DNA from: Flavobacterium xanthum
Lineage (GTDB): Bacteria; Bacteroidota; Bacteroidia; Flavobacteriales; Flavobacteriaceae
Direction of reading: 5' to 3'
Assembly (NCBI RefSeq): GCF_900142695.1
Contig: NZ_FRBU01000008.1
Span: forward strand, 56,393 to 120,392
Length of the DNA stretch: 64,000 nucleotides
The number at the start of each line of letters is the position of its first letter. Within the stretch, counting starts at the first letter, position 1. The notes beneath the pieces are model-generated. The model had not been told where the DNA came from. It worked only from the letters and a program-made list of their open reading frames with translations, and searched no databases. This document shows, piece after piece, positions 35,908 through 43,887 of this stretch. A program made the translations under genes and the position numbers.

Positions 35908-35915
35908 TATATTTG
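35908..35915 (+). promoter_or_regulatory. Promoter -7 element for pyrH (TATATTTG)
   Basis: Exact TAnnTTTG match, 22 bases before the pyrH ATG. Confidence 0.55.
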
Positions 35916-35937
35916 CACCAATCAACTCAACACACAC

Positions 35938-36645
35938 ATGAAATACAAAAGAATTCTTCTGAAACTAAGTGGCGAAGCTTTAATGGGCGACTTGCAATAC
36001 GGAATTGACCCAAAAAGATTGGCTGAATATGCTGACGAAATCAAGCAAATTCATGACAAAGGAGTAGAAATTGCCATTGTTATAGGTGGTGGAAATATTT
36101 TTAGAGGAGTTGCCGGAGCTAGTGCAGGAATGGATCGTGTGCAAGGCGATTACATGGGAATGCTGGCCACTGTTATCAATGGAATGGCATTACAAGGAGC
36201 ACTGGAAGAAAAAGGGATGAAAACCCGTTTGCAAACCGCATTAAAAATGGAGTCCATTGCAGAGCCTTATATCAAAAGAAGAGCAGATCGTCATCTTGAA
36301 AAAAGAAGAATTGTGATTTTTGGCGCAGGTACAGGAAATCCCTATTTTACAACGGATACCGCTGCTGTTTTACGAGGCATAGAAATCAATGCTAATGTAA
36401 TCCTAAAAGGAACTCGTGTGGATGGAGTGTATGATTGTGATCCAGAGAAAAATGCCGCTGCAATTAAATTTGATACGATCACCTTTGATGATGTGCTTAA
36501 AAAAGGATTGAATGTAATGGACACCACTGCATTTACCTTGAGCCAGGAAAACAAATTGCCAATCGTAGTTTTCGACATGAACAAAGTAGGAAATCTATTG
36601 AAAATTTGTGCTGGAGAAAACATAGGAACTGTAGTAAACGTATAA
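35938..36645 (+). CDS. pyrH: UMP kinase
   Basis: Phosphorylates UMP to UDP; essential in bacteria. The 235-residue protein belongs to the amino-acid kinase fold: it begins [18 protein letters not shown], has the glycine-rich [10 protein letters not shown] and [17 protein letters not shown], and [12 protein letters not shown] near the nucleotide site. It is followed by frr, the usual partner, after a 70-base gap holding a hairpin and direct repeat. Confidence 0.97.
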   Translation: MKYKRILLKLSGEALMGDLQYGIDPKRLAEYADEIKQIHDKGVEIAIVIGGGNIFRGVAGASAGMDRVQGDYMGMLATVINGMALQGALEEKGMKTRLQTALKMESIAEPYIKRRADRHLEKRRIVIFGAGTGNPYFTTDTAAVLRGIEINANVILKGTRVDGVYDCDPEKNAAAIKFDTITFDDVLKKGLNVMDTTAFTLSQENKLPIVVFDMNKVGNLLKICAGENIGTVVNV

Positions 36646-36653
36646 ATAAACTT

Positions 36654-36705
36654 TTCAGTGTTCACAATACAGTAAAATTGAACACTGAATACCGAACACT
36701 GAATA
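36654..36705 (+). repeat. Hairpin and direct repeat in the pyrH-frr gap
   Basis: TTCAGTGTTC (36654-36663) pairs with GAACACTGAA (36680-36689), and GAACACTGAATA occurs twice at 14-base spacing (36680 and 36694). It may affect the ratio of the two mRNAs or be a member of a dispersed repeat family. Confidence 0.6.
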
Positions 36706-36715
36706 TTAAGAAATT

Positions 36716-37279
36716 ATGACCGAAGAAATTGAATTTATATTAGACAGTACTAAAGAATCTATGACGGGTTCTATTGCGCATTTAGAAAAAGAATTTTTGA
36801 ATATTCGTGCCGGAAAAGCATCTCCAGCCATGCTTGGAAGTGTTTTTGTAGATTATTATGGATCTGCAACACCGCTATCTCAAGTTTCAAAAATTAGTGT
36901 TCCAGATGCTAGAACCATTACTTTACAGCCTTTTGAAAAAAACATGCTGCAAGTCATTGAAAAAGCAATTATGATTGCAAACATTGGTTTTAATCCAATG
37001 AACAATGGTGATGTAATTATCATTAGCGTTCCCGCATTGACAGAGGAAAGAAGACGCGATCTAGCAAAACAAGCCAAAGTTGAAGCTGAAGACGCTAAAG
37101 TAGGTATTCGAAATGCTCGTAAAGATGCCAATACCGAAATCAAAAAGCTGGAAAAAGACGGGACTTCAGAGGACATTTGCAAATCTGCCGAAGATGAAGT
37201 GCAAAATCTAACCAATACATTTATCCGTAAAATAGATGAACTTTTAGTGGTGAAAGAAGCTGAAATTATGAAGGTGTAA
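36716..37279 (+). CDS. frr: Ribosome recycling factor
   Basis: Splits post-termination ribosomes together with EF-G. The 187-residue protein has the conserved three-helix bundle: FLNIRAGKASPAMLGSVFVDYYG, LQPFEKNMLQVIEKAIM and the C-terminal coiled coil RRRDLAKQAKVEAEDAKVGIRNARKDA. A strong terminator follows. The very end of this gene (GAAATTATGAAGGTGTAA) and the terminator recur in diverged form about 3.1 kb downstream; see the duplicated end at 40390. Confidence 0.97.
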   Translation: MTEEIEFILDSTKESMTGSIAHLEKEFLNIRAGKASPAMLGSVFVDYYGSATPLSQVSKISVPDARTITLQPFEKNMLQVIEKAIMIANIGFNPMNNGDVIIISVPALTEERRRDLAKQAKVEAEDAKVGIRNARKDANTEIKKLEKDGTSEDICKSAEDEVQNLTNTFIRKIDELLVVKEAEIMKV

Positions 37280-37300
37280 AATCATCTTAACTTATATTTG

Positions 37301-37346
37301 AAACCCGTCCCGTTATTGTAACAGGGCGGGTTTTTTGTTTTTTTGT
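37301..37346 (+). terminator. Rho-independent terminator after frr
   Basis: AAACCCG-CC-GTT / AAC-GG-CGGGTTT stem with a T run. A diverged second copy is at 40429-40464. Confidence 0.9.
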
Positions 37347-37421
37347 AAATATCACTAAAAGTGGGTATTGTAACTTATAAAATAAATCCTATTTTTATAA
37401 AATATTAATTAACCAAAAAAA

Positions 37422-39263
37422 ATGAAAACAAACAAACAAACACGATACAAAAGGCAGACATTATTTGCTGTAATTATGGTATTTGTCTTGTCACTTTTTC
37501 AATCGTGTAGTCCCGAAGAGGTGGTGCTACAAAATGAATCTCTAACCAAATCGAGAGATTATAGTTTCAAAAAAATAAATTTTTTAGAATTAAAAAAAAT
37601 AAACAATCAAGCATTTATTGAATCAGCAAAACTCAAAAATGTTGTAGCGAGTGATAAAAATAAAACATCAAACTCAACATTTAATTACGATATAGATCTA
37701 CAAAATATTCAATATGTAAAAAGAGCAAATGATGACGAAACATTCTCTTTTCGTATATTTCAAGTTCCAACAGCTACTTTTCAACAAAATATTATTGTTG
37801 AATTTAAAAAAAATGAAGAACCTCAAAGTTATTTAGTGACCTACTATTTAAATAAACAGGTAAACCAAATTAACAATAGTAATGATTTTATTCGTGCCAT
37901 AAAAAGTACATTAACTGTAAAAATAGAAAATCAGTTAAAAACCCACAGAACAACTAGTGGTGGTTGTTTACAGGTAGGATATTATGAAGAGGTTGATGCC
38001 TGCGAAGGTAACCTTGATACCAGTCCGCGTTGTTATAACAGTGATGGGACAAGAGCTACAATTAATGTTTTCAAAGTAATAGATAGTGCTTGTTCTACAG
38101 GTGGTGGCCCTACAGATTTTATTCCACTAGCCTCACAATGGGATTTCTCTAATACCTCTAGTAGTAATCCTTATTCTGAATATACAGGTACTACTACTGG
38201 CGGAAGCACTGCAGGTGGAGGAACTACTGATTTAAATATTTTTTTACCAAATTATTTTGAAGGTAGCGATTTGAGTGATCCCGCTGTACAAAACATGTTA
38301 CAAATTAATCAATTCATTACTACTTTATACAATTCGAGTAATGAAATCAAGGGAGTTATTGACAATACAGAGTGGCTAATGGCTTACACCAATTATTGGA
38401 TTGGCACAAATGGAGGCTTAACCTCATCGAATCAAATTGCGCTAACATATGCTTTTAATAATATCCCAACAATATTTAATCAATATTACAACAATGACTA
38501 TACACCTAGTCAAGTTGCAAATTTTAAGTTTAGTGTATTTCAATTTTTACTCTATCATGGTGAATGGTTGTCAAATCTAGACCTCCAAATTCAAATAAGC
38601 ATTTTAGAAACCATTACTAGTTTTGAACAAATTGAATTTGTTAATGGAACAATAAATTTTATGATTGAAAATCCGGAAGTAACATATTTTGACTATATAA
38701 AACCACCATTTATATGGAAATATATTGGAGATGACGGAAACACTTTCAATGATTTAAACCCCTCAAAAGAACCTTTTTTCAAATTCGACCCAACAGATAA
38801 TTATGAAAAAACATATCCCAAATTTACGTATTTAGCAAAAAATTTAAAAACATTTGTAAAAAACAACCCCAAGGTATTAGAAGCATTAAAAACTTACTCA
38901 GGTTTTAGCAAACAGAAAATTTTAGACGATTTAACGTTTGGCCAAGGACCAGTTATAAAAGTTGAGGAAATGTATGGGAGATATGGTTTTTTCAATAAAA
39001 ATAAAGGAATCAATACTTTACACATCAATGCTAGCTATGTTCGAGGTTTAGAAAGTGCATATTATGAAAGTACAAGAGAAGCAACTGCGTTTTTACTTGC
39101 TGTTACAATATTACATGAATTTGTTCATTACAGTACAAATAAGAATAATATAAGTGAAGGTGCTTATGATTTTGGTAAAGGCTTTGAGAGAGATGCATTC
39201 AACGTGCTAATAGAATATGACAACGCAGGTAATGTTGTGATTAAATTTAGTAATTATTTTTAA
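37422..39263 (+). CDS. Large lipoprotein with C-terminal HEXXH metallopeptidase-like domain (toxin candidate)
   Basis: A 613-residue lipoprotein (lipobox SLFQSC, Cys29) with three parts: an N-terminal region to about residue 185, a Cys-containing middle (GGCLQVGYYEEVDACEGN) followed by a Gly/Ser/Thr-rich linker at about 225-270, and a C-terminal helical region from about 290. Near the end it has H565-E-F-V-H569 in TILHEFVHYSTN, with E579 and other acidic residues downstream as a possible third ligand. A protease motif at the extreme C-terminus of a secreted multi-part protein, followed by a small lipoprotein gene, is the layout of polymorphic toxins. I recognise no named family, so toxin activity is inference. 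The gene is AT-rich and lies inside the segment bracketed by frr-end copies. Confidence 0.75.
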   Translation: MKTNKQTRYKRQTLFAVIMVFVLSLFQSCSPEEVVLQNESLTKSRDYSFKKINFLELKKINNQAFIESAKLKNVVASDKNKTSNSTFNYDIDLQNIQYVKRANDDETFSFRIFQVPTATFQQNIIVEFKKNEEPQSYLVTYYLNKQVNQINNSNDFIRAIKSTLTVKIENQLKTHRTTSGGCLQVGYYEEVDACEGNLDTSPRCYNSDGTRATINVFKVIDSACSTGGGPTDFIPLASQWDFSNTSSSNPYSEYTGTTTGGSTAGGGTTDLNIFLPNYFEGSDLSDPAVQNMLQINQFITTLYNSSNEIKGVIDNTEWLMAYTNYWIGTNGGLTSSNQIALTYAFNNIPTIFNQYYNNDYTPSQVANFKFSVFQFLLYHGEWLSNLDLQIQISILETITSFEQIEFVNGTINFMIENPEVTYFDYIKPPFIWKYIGDDGNTFNDLNPSKEPFFKFDPTDNYEKTYPKFTYLAKNLKTFVKNNPKVLEALKTYSGFSKQKILDDLTFGQGPVIKVEEMYGRYGFFNKNKGINTLHINASYVRGLESAYYESTREATAFLLAVTILHEFVHYSTNKNNISEGAYDFGKGFERDAFNVLIEYDNAGNVVIKFSNYF

Positions 39264-39273
39264 TTCCATAAAA

Positions 39274-39855
39274 ATGAAAAAGTCCATTTTATTATGTTTG
39301 TTAGTTATTATTTATGCAAGCTGCCAAAAAAAGCATAATGATGTTTTTTACGATATTTTAGATGATAACTTTTTAGTGTTGTCGGATACTATTGCTTATG
39401 ACCATAATTCTTTTTTTATAACTCCAAATGATTCTATAAAAACAAATAGCACTAGATCAAAAGATTATAAAATTTGTATAGAAAAAAAAATCATAGATTC
39501 AAGGGAATATGTTCCCGGTATTCTCAAGGAATTAGAAGGAACTACTTATACTAAATACTTAAAATTATTAGAAAAACATCCCTATTCAAAATTAAAATTA
39601 ATTGATTTAAAAAAATTAAAATCAATTGGGAAATTTAAGCTAATTGCTTTATCAAACCCTAAAATAAACAAAGATTTTGAAAGTAAATATATAGGTATAA
39701 TACGATTTTATAAACCTTTTATTAATGAAAAGTATGCAATTCTGATTTATTCAAAACAATCATCTCAAAAAGACGGGGTTGTTAATGCCTGCTTGTTTAA
39801 AAAAGAAGAAGGTCATTGGAAATTGGAGAAAAAAATAGAATTAGAAAGATGGTAA
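39274..39855 (+). CDS. Small lipoprotein, possible immunity partner
   Basis: A 193-residue lipoprotein (lipobox IIYASC, Cys17) with a very Lys-rich, strand-helix body (KYLKLLEKHPYSKLKLIDL, GIIRFYKPFINEKYAILIYSK, FKKEEGHWKLEKKIELERW). No family was recognised. It begins 10 bases after the HEXXH lipoprotein, so the two are co-transcribed and probably co-translated. In Bacteroidota, immunity proteins to envelope-acting toxins are often lipoproteins, which is why I suggest the pairing. It could equally be a structural partner. Confidence 0.7.
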   Translation: MKKSILLCLLVIIYASCQKKHNDVFYDILDDNFLVLSDTIAYDHNSFFITPNDSIKTNSTRSKDYKICIEKKIIDSREYVPGILKELEGTTYTKYLKLLEKHPYSKLKLIDLKKLKSIGKFKLIALSNPKINKDFESKYIGIIRFYKPFINEKYAILIYSKQSSQKDGVVNACLFKKEEGHWKLEKKIELERW

Positions 39856-39883
39856 TTTTTTGATTTTAAACTGAATTACCCTG

Positions 39884-40013
39884 CTGGCGTGAGCGTCCCG
39901 CTCGTGATAATTCTTAATGGATAATATTATTGAGGTTTGTTCTAGTGTATTTAGCTTTCTTTTGAAGTATGTTGCGATATAAATTGTGTTCACGAGCGAG
40001 ACGCTCGCGTGAG
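39884..40013. repeat. Imperfect inverted repeat pair (GCGTGAGCGTCCCGCTCGTG type)
   Basis: The arms at about 39884-39907 and 39990-40013 are imperfect reverse complements, each itself a near-palindrome (GAGCG...CGCTC). Each is GC-rich compared with the surroundings. Such palindromic units are scattered in flavobacterial intergenic DNA. Confidence 0.55.
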
Positions 40014-40014
40014 C
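39929..40014 (+). repeat. 85-base direct repeat, copy 1
   Basis: Begins ATTGAGGTTTGTTCTAGTG and shares TTTAGCTTTCTTTTGAA and a CGCTCGCGTGAGC-like end with copy 2 at 40300-40384. Moderate divergence between copies suggests an old duplication. Confidence 0.65.
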
Positions 40015-40082
40015 TAGGGAAGTGGAGCTTTCATATGAGATAATAATTCTAACGGAACAATAATCTCAATTAAAAAGTTATA

Positions 40083-40223
40083 ATGGAAAAAATAGTAAAT
40101 GATTATAGTATTGAATTAATTATTTGGCAAATATTTTTAGTGATATTGCTCCTAATAATTATTTATTTTGTAGTTAAACTTTACAAAAAACTTAACAACT
40201 TACAAATAAAAACAAGTGAGTAA
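40083..40223 (+). CDS. Small single-pass membrane protein (46 residues)
   Basis: An ATG-started frame whose peptide starts MEKIVNDYSIELIIWQ, continues with a strongly hydrophobic segment of about 20 residues (IFLVILLLIIIYFVV), and ends in a basic, helical tail (KLYKKLNNLQIKTSE). The layout of an acidic/polar start, one membrane helix and positive inside is that of a genuine small membrane protein. No family was recognised. It lies between the two 85-base repeats. Confidence 0.55.
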   Translation: MEKIVNDYSIELIIWQIFLVILLLIIIYFVVKLYKKLNNLQIKTSE

Positions 40224-40299
40224 ATTTAGTTAATCGAATTCAAAAAAAGCCATGTTGAGGCAAGCATTCAGTCAATAACAATTCTTGGAGGCAAATGTA

Positions 40300-40384
40300 A
40301 TTGAGGTTTGTGCTAGTATTTAGCTTTCTTTTGAATTTTGGTAGAATATGAATTATTTTCATGACCGGGACGTTCGTGTGAGCG
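40300..40384 (+). repeat. 85-base direct repeat, copy 2
   Basis: Begins ATTGAGGTTTGTGCTAGT and shares TTTAGCTTTCTTTTGAA with copy 1 at 39929-40014. It ends 6 bases before the duplicated frr end. Confidence 0.65.
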
Positions 40385-40389
40385 GTGTC

Positions 40390-40465
40390 GAAATCATGAA
40401 GGTGTAATTCCAGTTCAACTTATATTTAAAACCCGTTCTGTTATTGTGACAGGGCGGGTTTTTTA
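40390..40465 (+). repeat. Diverged duplicate of the frr 3' end plus terminator
   Basis: About 76 bases align with 37262-37337 in the same orientation, with roughly 12 mismatches by eye. They include the last frr codons and stop (GAAATCATGAAGGTGTAA, reading EIMKV-stop) and the terminator stem CCCGTTCTGTTATTG. This second copy closes the segment with the HEXXH lipoprotein. Confidence 0.85.
40429..40464 (+). terminator. Second copy of the frr-type terminator
   Basis: AAACCCG-TC-GTTATTGTGACAGGGCGGGTTT with a T run; likely still functional. Confidence 0.75.
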
Positions 40466-40616
40466 TGATTTCATGAGATTTTGAATGGAACTATTTCTGT
40501 GATTGAGCAATACACTAAAGCCAACTATGACTAACCGATTAATTATATATACCATTTGATGTTAAGAAACTCCTTGTACTTAGTAAATAAACAGTAAACT
40601 GTATCTTTTATACTAC

Positions 40617-40922
40617 TTACCGTTTTACTATACTCACAGCAGTCCCAGTAATGATAACCGCAATTAATCCTTCACCGCTTTTAAGTTCTACATCTACTTG
40701 AATTCCTACCACAGCATTAGCATTCATTTTCTCGGCATTTACTTTTAAATTAGCAAATGCTTGATCTTTTACATCAGCTATACTTTCGCTAATTTCTGCA
40801 TAATATTTTTGCATATTAAAAGTCAAACCCATTTTTTGCATGTTTACAGCAGTTCCAGAAACTATTCCGTTATACTCAAGTATTTTATAATCGTCTACAG
40901 AATTGGTTGTTGTTAAAATCAT
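40617..40922 (-). CDS. YbjQ/UPF0145 family protein
   Basis: A 101-residue protein with the family motif VSGTAVNMQKMG... and NAEKMNANAVVGIQVDVEL, ending IIVTGTAVSIVKR-like sequence. The fold is dodecin-like, often called a heavy-metal-binding domain, but function is unknown. I start at the ATG ending at 40922 (MILTTTNSVDDY), the conserved N-terminus, rather than at 40952. It is a single gene, facing the end of the duplicated terminator. Confidence 0.85.
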   Translation of the reverse strand: MILTTTNSVDDYKILEYNGIVSGTAVNMQKMGLTFNMQKYYAEISESIADVKDQAFANLKVNAEKMNANAVVGIQVDVELKSGEGLIAVIITGTAVSIVKR

Positions 40923-41089
40923 TTTTATAAAGTTTGAATTATTTATTGGCAATAAGACCGAATTTTACCAATATTGTTATATAGTTTTGTGTTGTTAAGC
41001 TGTGATAAGATACTGATAAATAAAATGACTATAGTTCAAAAAGCAAGGATAAAAAACAAATGACTTCCTAGTATAGTCAGCAAAACCTA

Positions 41090-41419
41090 TTAATGACTCG
41101 AGACAAACTTCAGTCCAATAATAGAACTGATTAGCGTGGTGATGAAAAATATTCTCCAAAAATCAGCAGGCTCTTTAAAAATAAAAATCCCTACCAAAAC
41201 CGTTCCCACAGCTCCAATTCCCGTCCAAACCGCATACGCTGTTCCAATAGGCAATGTTTGTGTCGCTTTGTAAAGCAACATCATACTTATTGTCAAGCAA
41301 ACCAAAAATCCGCCCAACCATAATGTTGCCGTCATTCCGGTGCTTTCTTTGGCTTTGCCCAAACAAGTAGCAAAACCAACTTCAAAAAGACCCCCGATAA
41401 TTAATAAAATCCAATTCAT
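41090..41419 (-). CDS. gdx: SMR family transporter, Gdx/SugE-like (guanidinium exporter type)
   Basis: A 109-residue four-helix membrane protein of the small multidrug resistance family that works as a dimer driven by protons. It begins MNWILLIIGGLFEVGFA, with the essential membrane glutamate (E13), and has LPIGTAYAVWTGIGAVGTVLVG, the wording of the SugE/Gdx branch rather than EmrE. Members of that branch export guanidinium. No guanidine riboswitch was noticed. It starts 1 base after the stop of the antiporter gene, so the two form an operon. Confidence 0.85.
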   Translation of the reverse strand: MNWILLIIGGLFEVGFATCLGKAKESTGMTATLWLGGFLVCLTISMMLLYKATQTLPIGTAYAVWTGIGAVGTVLVGIFIFKEPADFWRIFFITTLISSIIGLKFVSSH

Positions 41420-41420
41420 A

Positions 41421-43691
41421 TTACTGTTTTAAAATTAATACGGAAGGAACGTCGCTGAGCCAGATACTTCTGGAATCAACTAACTGTTTCCAACTTTCAA
41501 GACTAATTAACATTAAATCCTGTTGGTCTAAAAATTCCTTTTTAATAGTTTTATCGGTTATCAAACTAATGTTATTTGGATATTTTTGTTCCAATGAATC
41601 AATCGCACTCTTGATTACAAAATTAGTAGTGACATATCCATTAACATCCAAAATAACAATTTTAGTATTATTGTTGTAAATTAATTTTTGGATATAATCA
41701 ATCACAAACGAATCCTCTGGACTAAAAATTGGAATAAAAACATGTTTGACTTGTTGTAAATCCTTATCAATCAAAATCCCGATTGGCATTTTGGTTTTGG
41801 AAATAATTTGTCTGGTTCTTTCATCAAATGGAGAATTTTCAAACAAGCCTTCTTTCCCGGTGAACTTATCAATTAAACGATCTGGATTGATTATTCTAGT
41901 TGTAAAACCAATTACTTTACCCAGAATCGTACCTTCAAAAATAGATTTCCCCAATCCTATCAATAACAAATCATAATCGCCTTGATTGGCGACGTCAGCA
42001 ATTTCGGTTTGAATATCCATCGTTGCCTTGAAGATGGTCGTGATATCCTGTTTCAGCAGTTGCGATTCTTCCACAATTGGGTAAAAACTATTTTTCTCTT
42101 TATCATCCATATTAAAAGTGTGCATCTCATCACTCAAAGACAAATGCATTACCGTAATACTGGAGCTGTTTTTTTGCTTTTTAATTAGACTGTTGGCCAA
42201 GCGCAACAACGATTTTCCTTTTTCATTGTTTCCAAATGAAATTAAAACGCGGTATTTATTATGGTTTGTTGGCTCCAGAATTTCAACACCATCTTTAGTT
42301 TTAAAGATGTAATTGATTAAATCCAAAGCTGGTCCAGTCATAAAAGTGGTAACCAAAGCCATAATGACCATCATGGTGAACACTTCGGGAGTTAAAACTT
42401 TTAGTTCTAAACCGATGTTCAAGACAATCAATTCCATTAAACCTCTGGTGTTCATCAAGGCTCCAATGGTTAAACTGTCACGCCACGTCTGACCTACAAA
42501 TTTCGCTGCCAAAGCGCTACCTAAAAACTTCCCTACTACAGCTACCAAAATAATAAAACCGGTAACTTTCCATAAATACGGATCATTTATCAGACCAATT
42601 TCGGTTTTCAAACCCGTGAATACAAAAAACAAAGGCAGTAAAAGTATCAAAGCTACGTCCTCTACTTTTTCTATGAAAATGGTTCTAAATTTTGGAACAT
42701 CTGGCATAATAGCTCCGGCCATAAATGCTCCAAATAAGGCATGAATACCAATCACCTCAGTGGCATAAGACGAAATGATTAAAACGAGAAAAAAGATAGC
42801 TACAACTGGTTTAATTATGGTGTCTTTTGAACCATACAAGTCTCCAATTCTTTTTAAAAATGGCTTTACAATGTAAATCATAGCTAGCACATAAATAACT
42901 GCCAGCAGGATAATATATAATGAACTAACAAAAGTTCCCGCTTTTACAATGGCAATAACCACAGCCAAAATACACCAAGCCGTAATATCATCTGCAGCGG
43001 CACACGTAATGACAATAGCTCCTAATTTCGTTTTATGAATCCCCCGTTCTTGTACAATTCTGGCCAATACCGGAAAAGCAGTGATACTCAAAGCAATTCC
43101 CATAAACAAACTGAAAGACAAAAACTTTACCCCTTCCGGAGCAAATCGATTGTATACAAAATAGGCCAAACCAATCCCTAGCGCAAAAGGAATAACAATA
43201 CTAGCATGACTGATTACCACGGCTTCATTTGCTTTGTTCTTCAGCACTTTCAAATCGAGTTCCATGCCGATGACGAACATAAATAAAATCAACCCAATCT
43301 GACTTAAAAACTTCAGATTACCCAAAGATTCAACGGGAAATAAGGCTGCTGAAAATTCTGGAAAATACATCCCCACTAACGAGGGTCCAAGAACAATTCC
43401 GGCAATTATCTCACCAATTACGGAGGGCTGGCCAATTTTTTTGAAGATCCAGCCAAAGACACGCGCAACAAGAATAATAGTTATAATTTGGGCTAATAGA
43501 ATAGCCAAAGGATCCTGAAAATTATACTGCATCGAACTCAAAAAATCGCCCCAAGAACCATTTCCGCTCTCCGGCGTCTCAATTGTTTTAGCCACTTCTA
43601 AATGTTTGCCTTTGGTGATAATCCAATACATTAAAGCTGTAAAACCGCCTGTTACAATCAAATAAAAAATGGTATTTTTATAATTCTTCAT
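41421..43691 (-). CDS. Kef-type cation:proton antiporter (CPA2 family)
   Basis: A 756-residue membrane protein. After an N-terminal anchor, residues about 60-470 hold the CPA2 transport domain (ILVARVFGWIFKKIGQPSVIGEIIAGIVLGPSL; AFPVLARIVQERGIHKTKLG; ITCAAADDITAWCILA with the ion-site Asp pair; MNTRGLMELIVLNIGLE). The last 270 residues or so form a cytoplasmic part like two universal-stress domains (YRVLISFGNNEKGKSLLRLA, YDLLLIGLGKSIFEGTILGK). Likely a potassium- or sodium-proton antiporter. It is co-transcribed with the SMR gene. Confidence 0.92.
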   Translation of the reverse strand: MKNYKNTIFYLIVTGGFTALMYWIITKGKHLEVAKTIETPESGNGSWGDFLSSMQYNFQDPLAILLAQIITIILVARVFGWIFKKIGQPSVIGEIIAGIVLGPSLVGMYFPEFSAALFPVESLGNLKFLSQIGLILFMFVIGMELDLKVLKNKANEAVVISHASIVIPFALGIGLAYFVYNRFAPEGVKFLSFSLFMGIALSITAFPVLARIVQERGIHKTKLGAIVITCAAADDITAWCILAVVIAIVKAGTFVSSLYIILLAVIYVLAMIYIVKPFLKRIGDLYGSKDTIIKPVVAIFFLVLIISSYATEVIGIHALFGAFMAGAIMPDVPKFRTIFIEKVEDVALILLLPLFFVFTGLKTEIGLINDPYLWKVTGFIILVAVVGKFLGSALAAKFVGQTWRDSLTIGALMNTRGLMELIVLNIGLELKVLTPEVFTMMVIMALVTTFMTGPALDLINYIFKTKDGVEILEPTNHNKYRVLISFGNNEKGKSLLRLANSLIKKQKNSSSITVMHLSLSDEMHTFNMDDKEKNSFYPIVEESQLLKQDITTIFKATMDIQTEIADVANQGDYDLLLIGLGKSIFEGTILGKVIGFTTRIINPDRLIDKFTGKEGLFENSPFDERTRQIISKTKMPIGILIDKDLQQVKHVFIPIFSPEDSFVIDYIQKLIYNNNTKIVILDVNGYVTTNFVIKSAIDSLEQKYPNNISLITDKTIKKEFLDQQDLMLISLESWKQLVDSRSIWLSDVPSVLILKQ

Positions 43692-43860
43692 ATCCTATCC
43701 TAGGTGATTATCCTCAACTATAGTAACTGAAGACGCGGACTCAAATGTATCATTTATATTTTAATTTTTTTCTAATTACAAATAAAATAAAAATCAAACC
43801 GCCAGATCAAAAACCAACAAAAATAGTATACTAAAACCAATGATTTATAGCGGTTTTAAC

Positions 43861-43868
43861 TACCTTTG
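43861..43868 (+). promoter_or_regulatory. Promoter -7 element (TACCTTTG) for the MMPL exporter
   Basis: Exact TAnnTTTG match, 19 bases before the ATG at 43888. It lies inside the longer open frame that begins at 43840, which argues for the downstream start. Confidence 0.6.
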
Positions 43869-43887
43869 CAGCCTTTATAAAGTAAAT

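Larger units (their letters stand above)
39856..40616. other. Intergenic stretch (761 bases) with repeats, a small ORF and a copy of the frr end
   Basis: This gap has two related 85-base repeats, an inverted repeat pair around CGCTCG, a 46-residue open frame, and a diverged copy of the frr stop region with terminator. Otherwise it is AT-rich without further genes. Confidence 0.7.

Noticed and set aside
37900..38250. Frameshift or fusion in the middle of the HEXXH lipoprotein
   Set aside because: The Gly/Ser/Thr-rich linker looked like a join, but the frame is continuous and the codon pattern does not change abruptly.
39856..40465. CRISPR-like array because of repeated units
   Set aside because: Only two diverged 85-base units 370 bases apart, with no regular spacers and no cas genes in the window.
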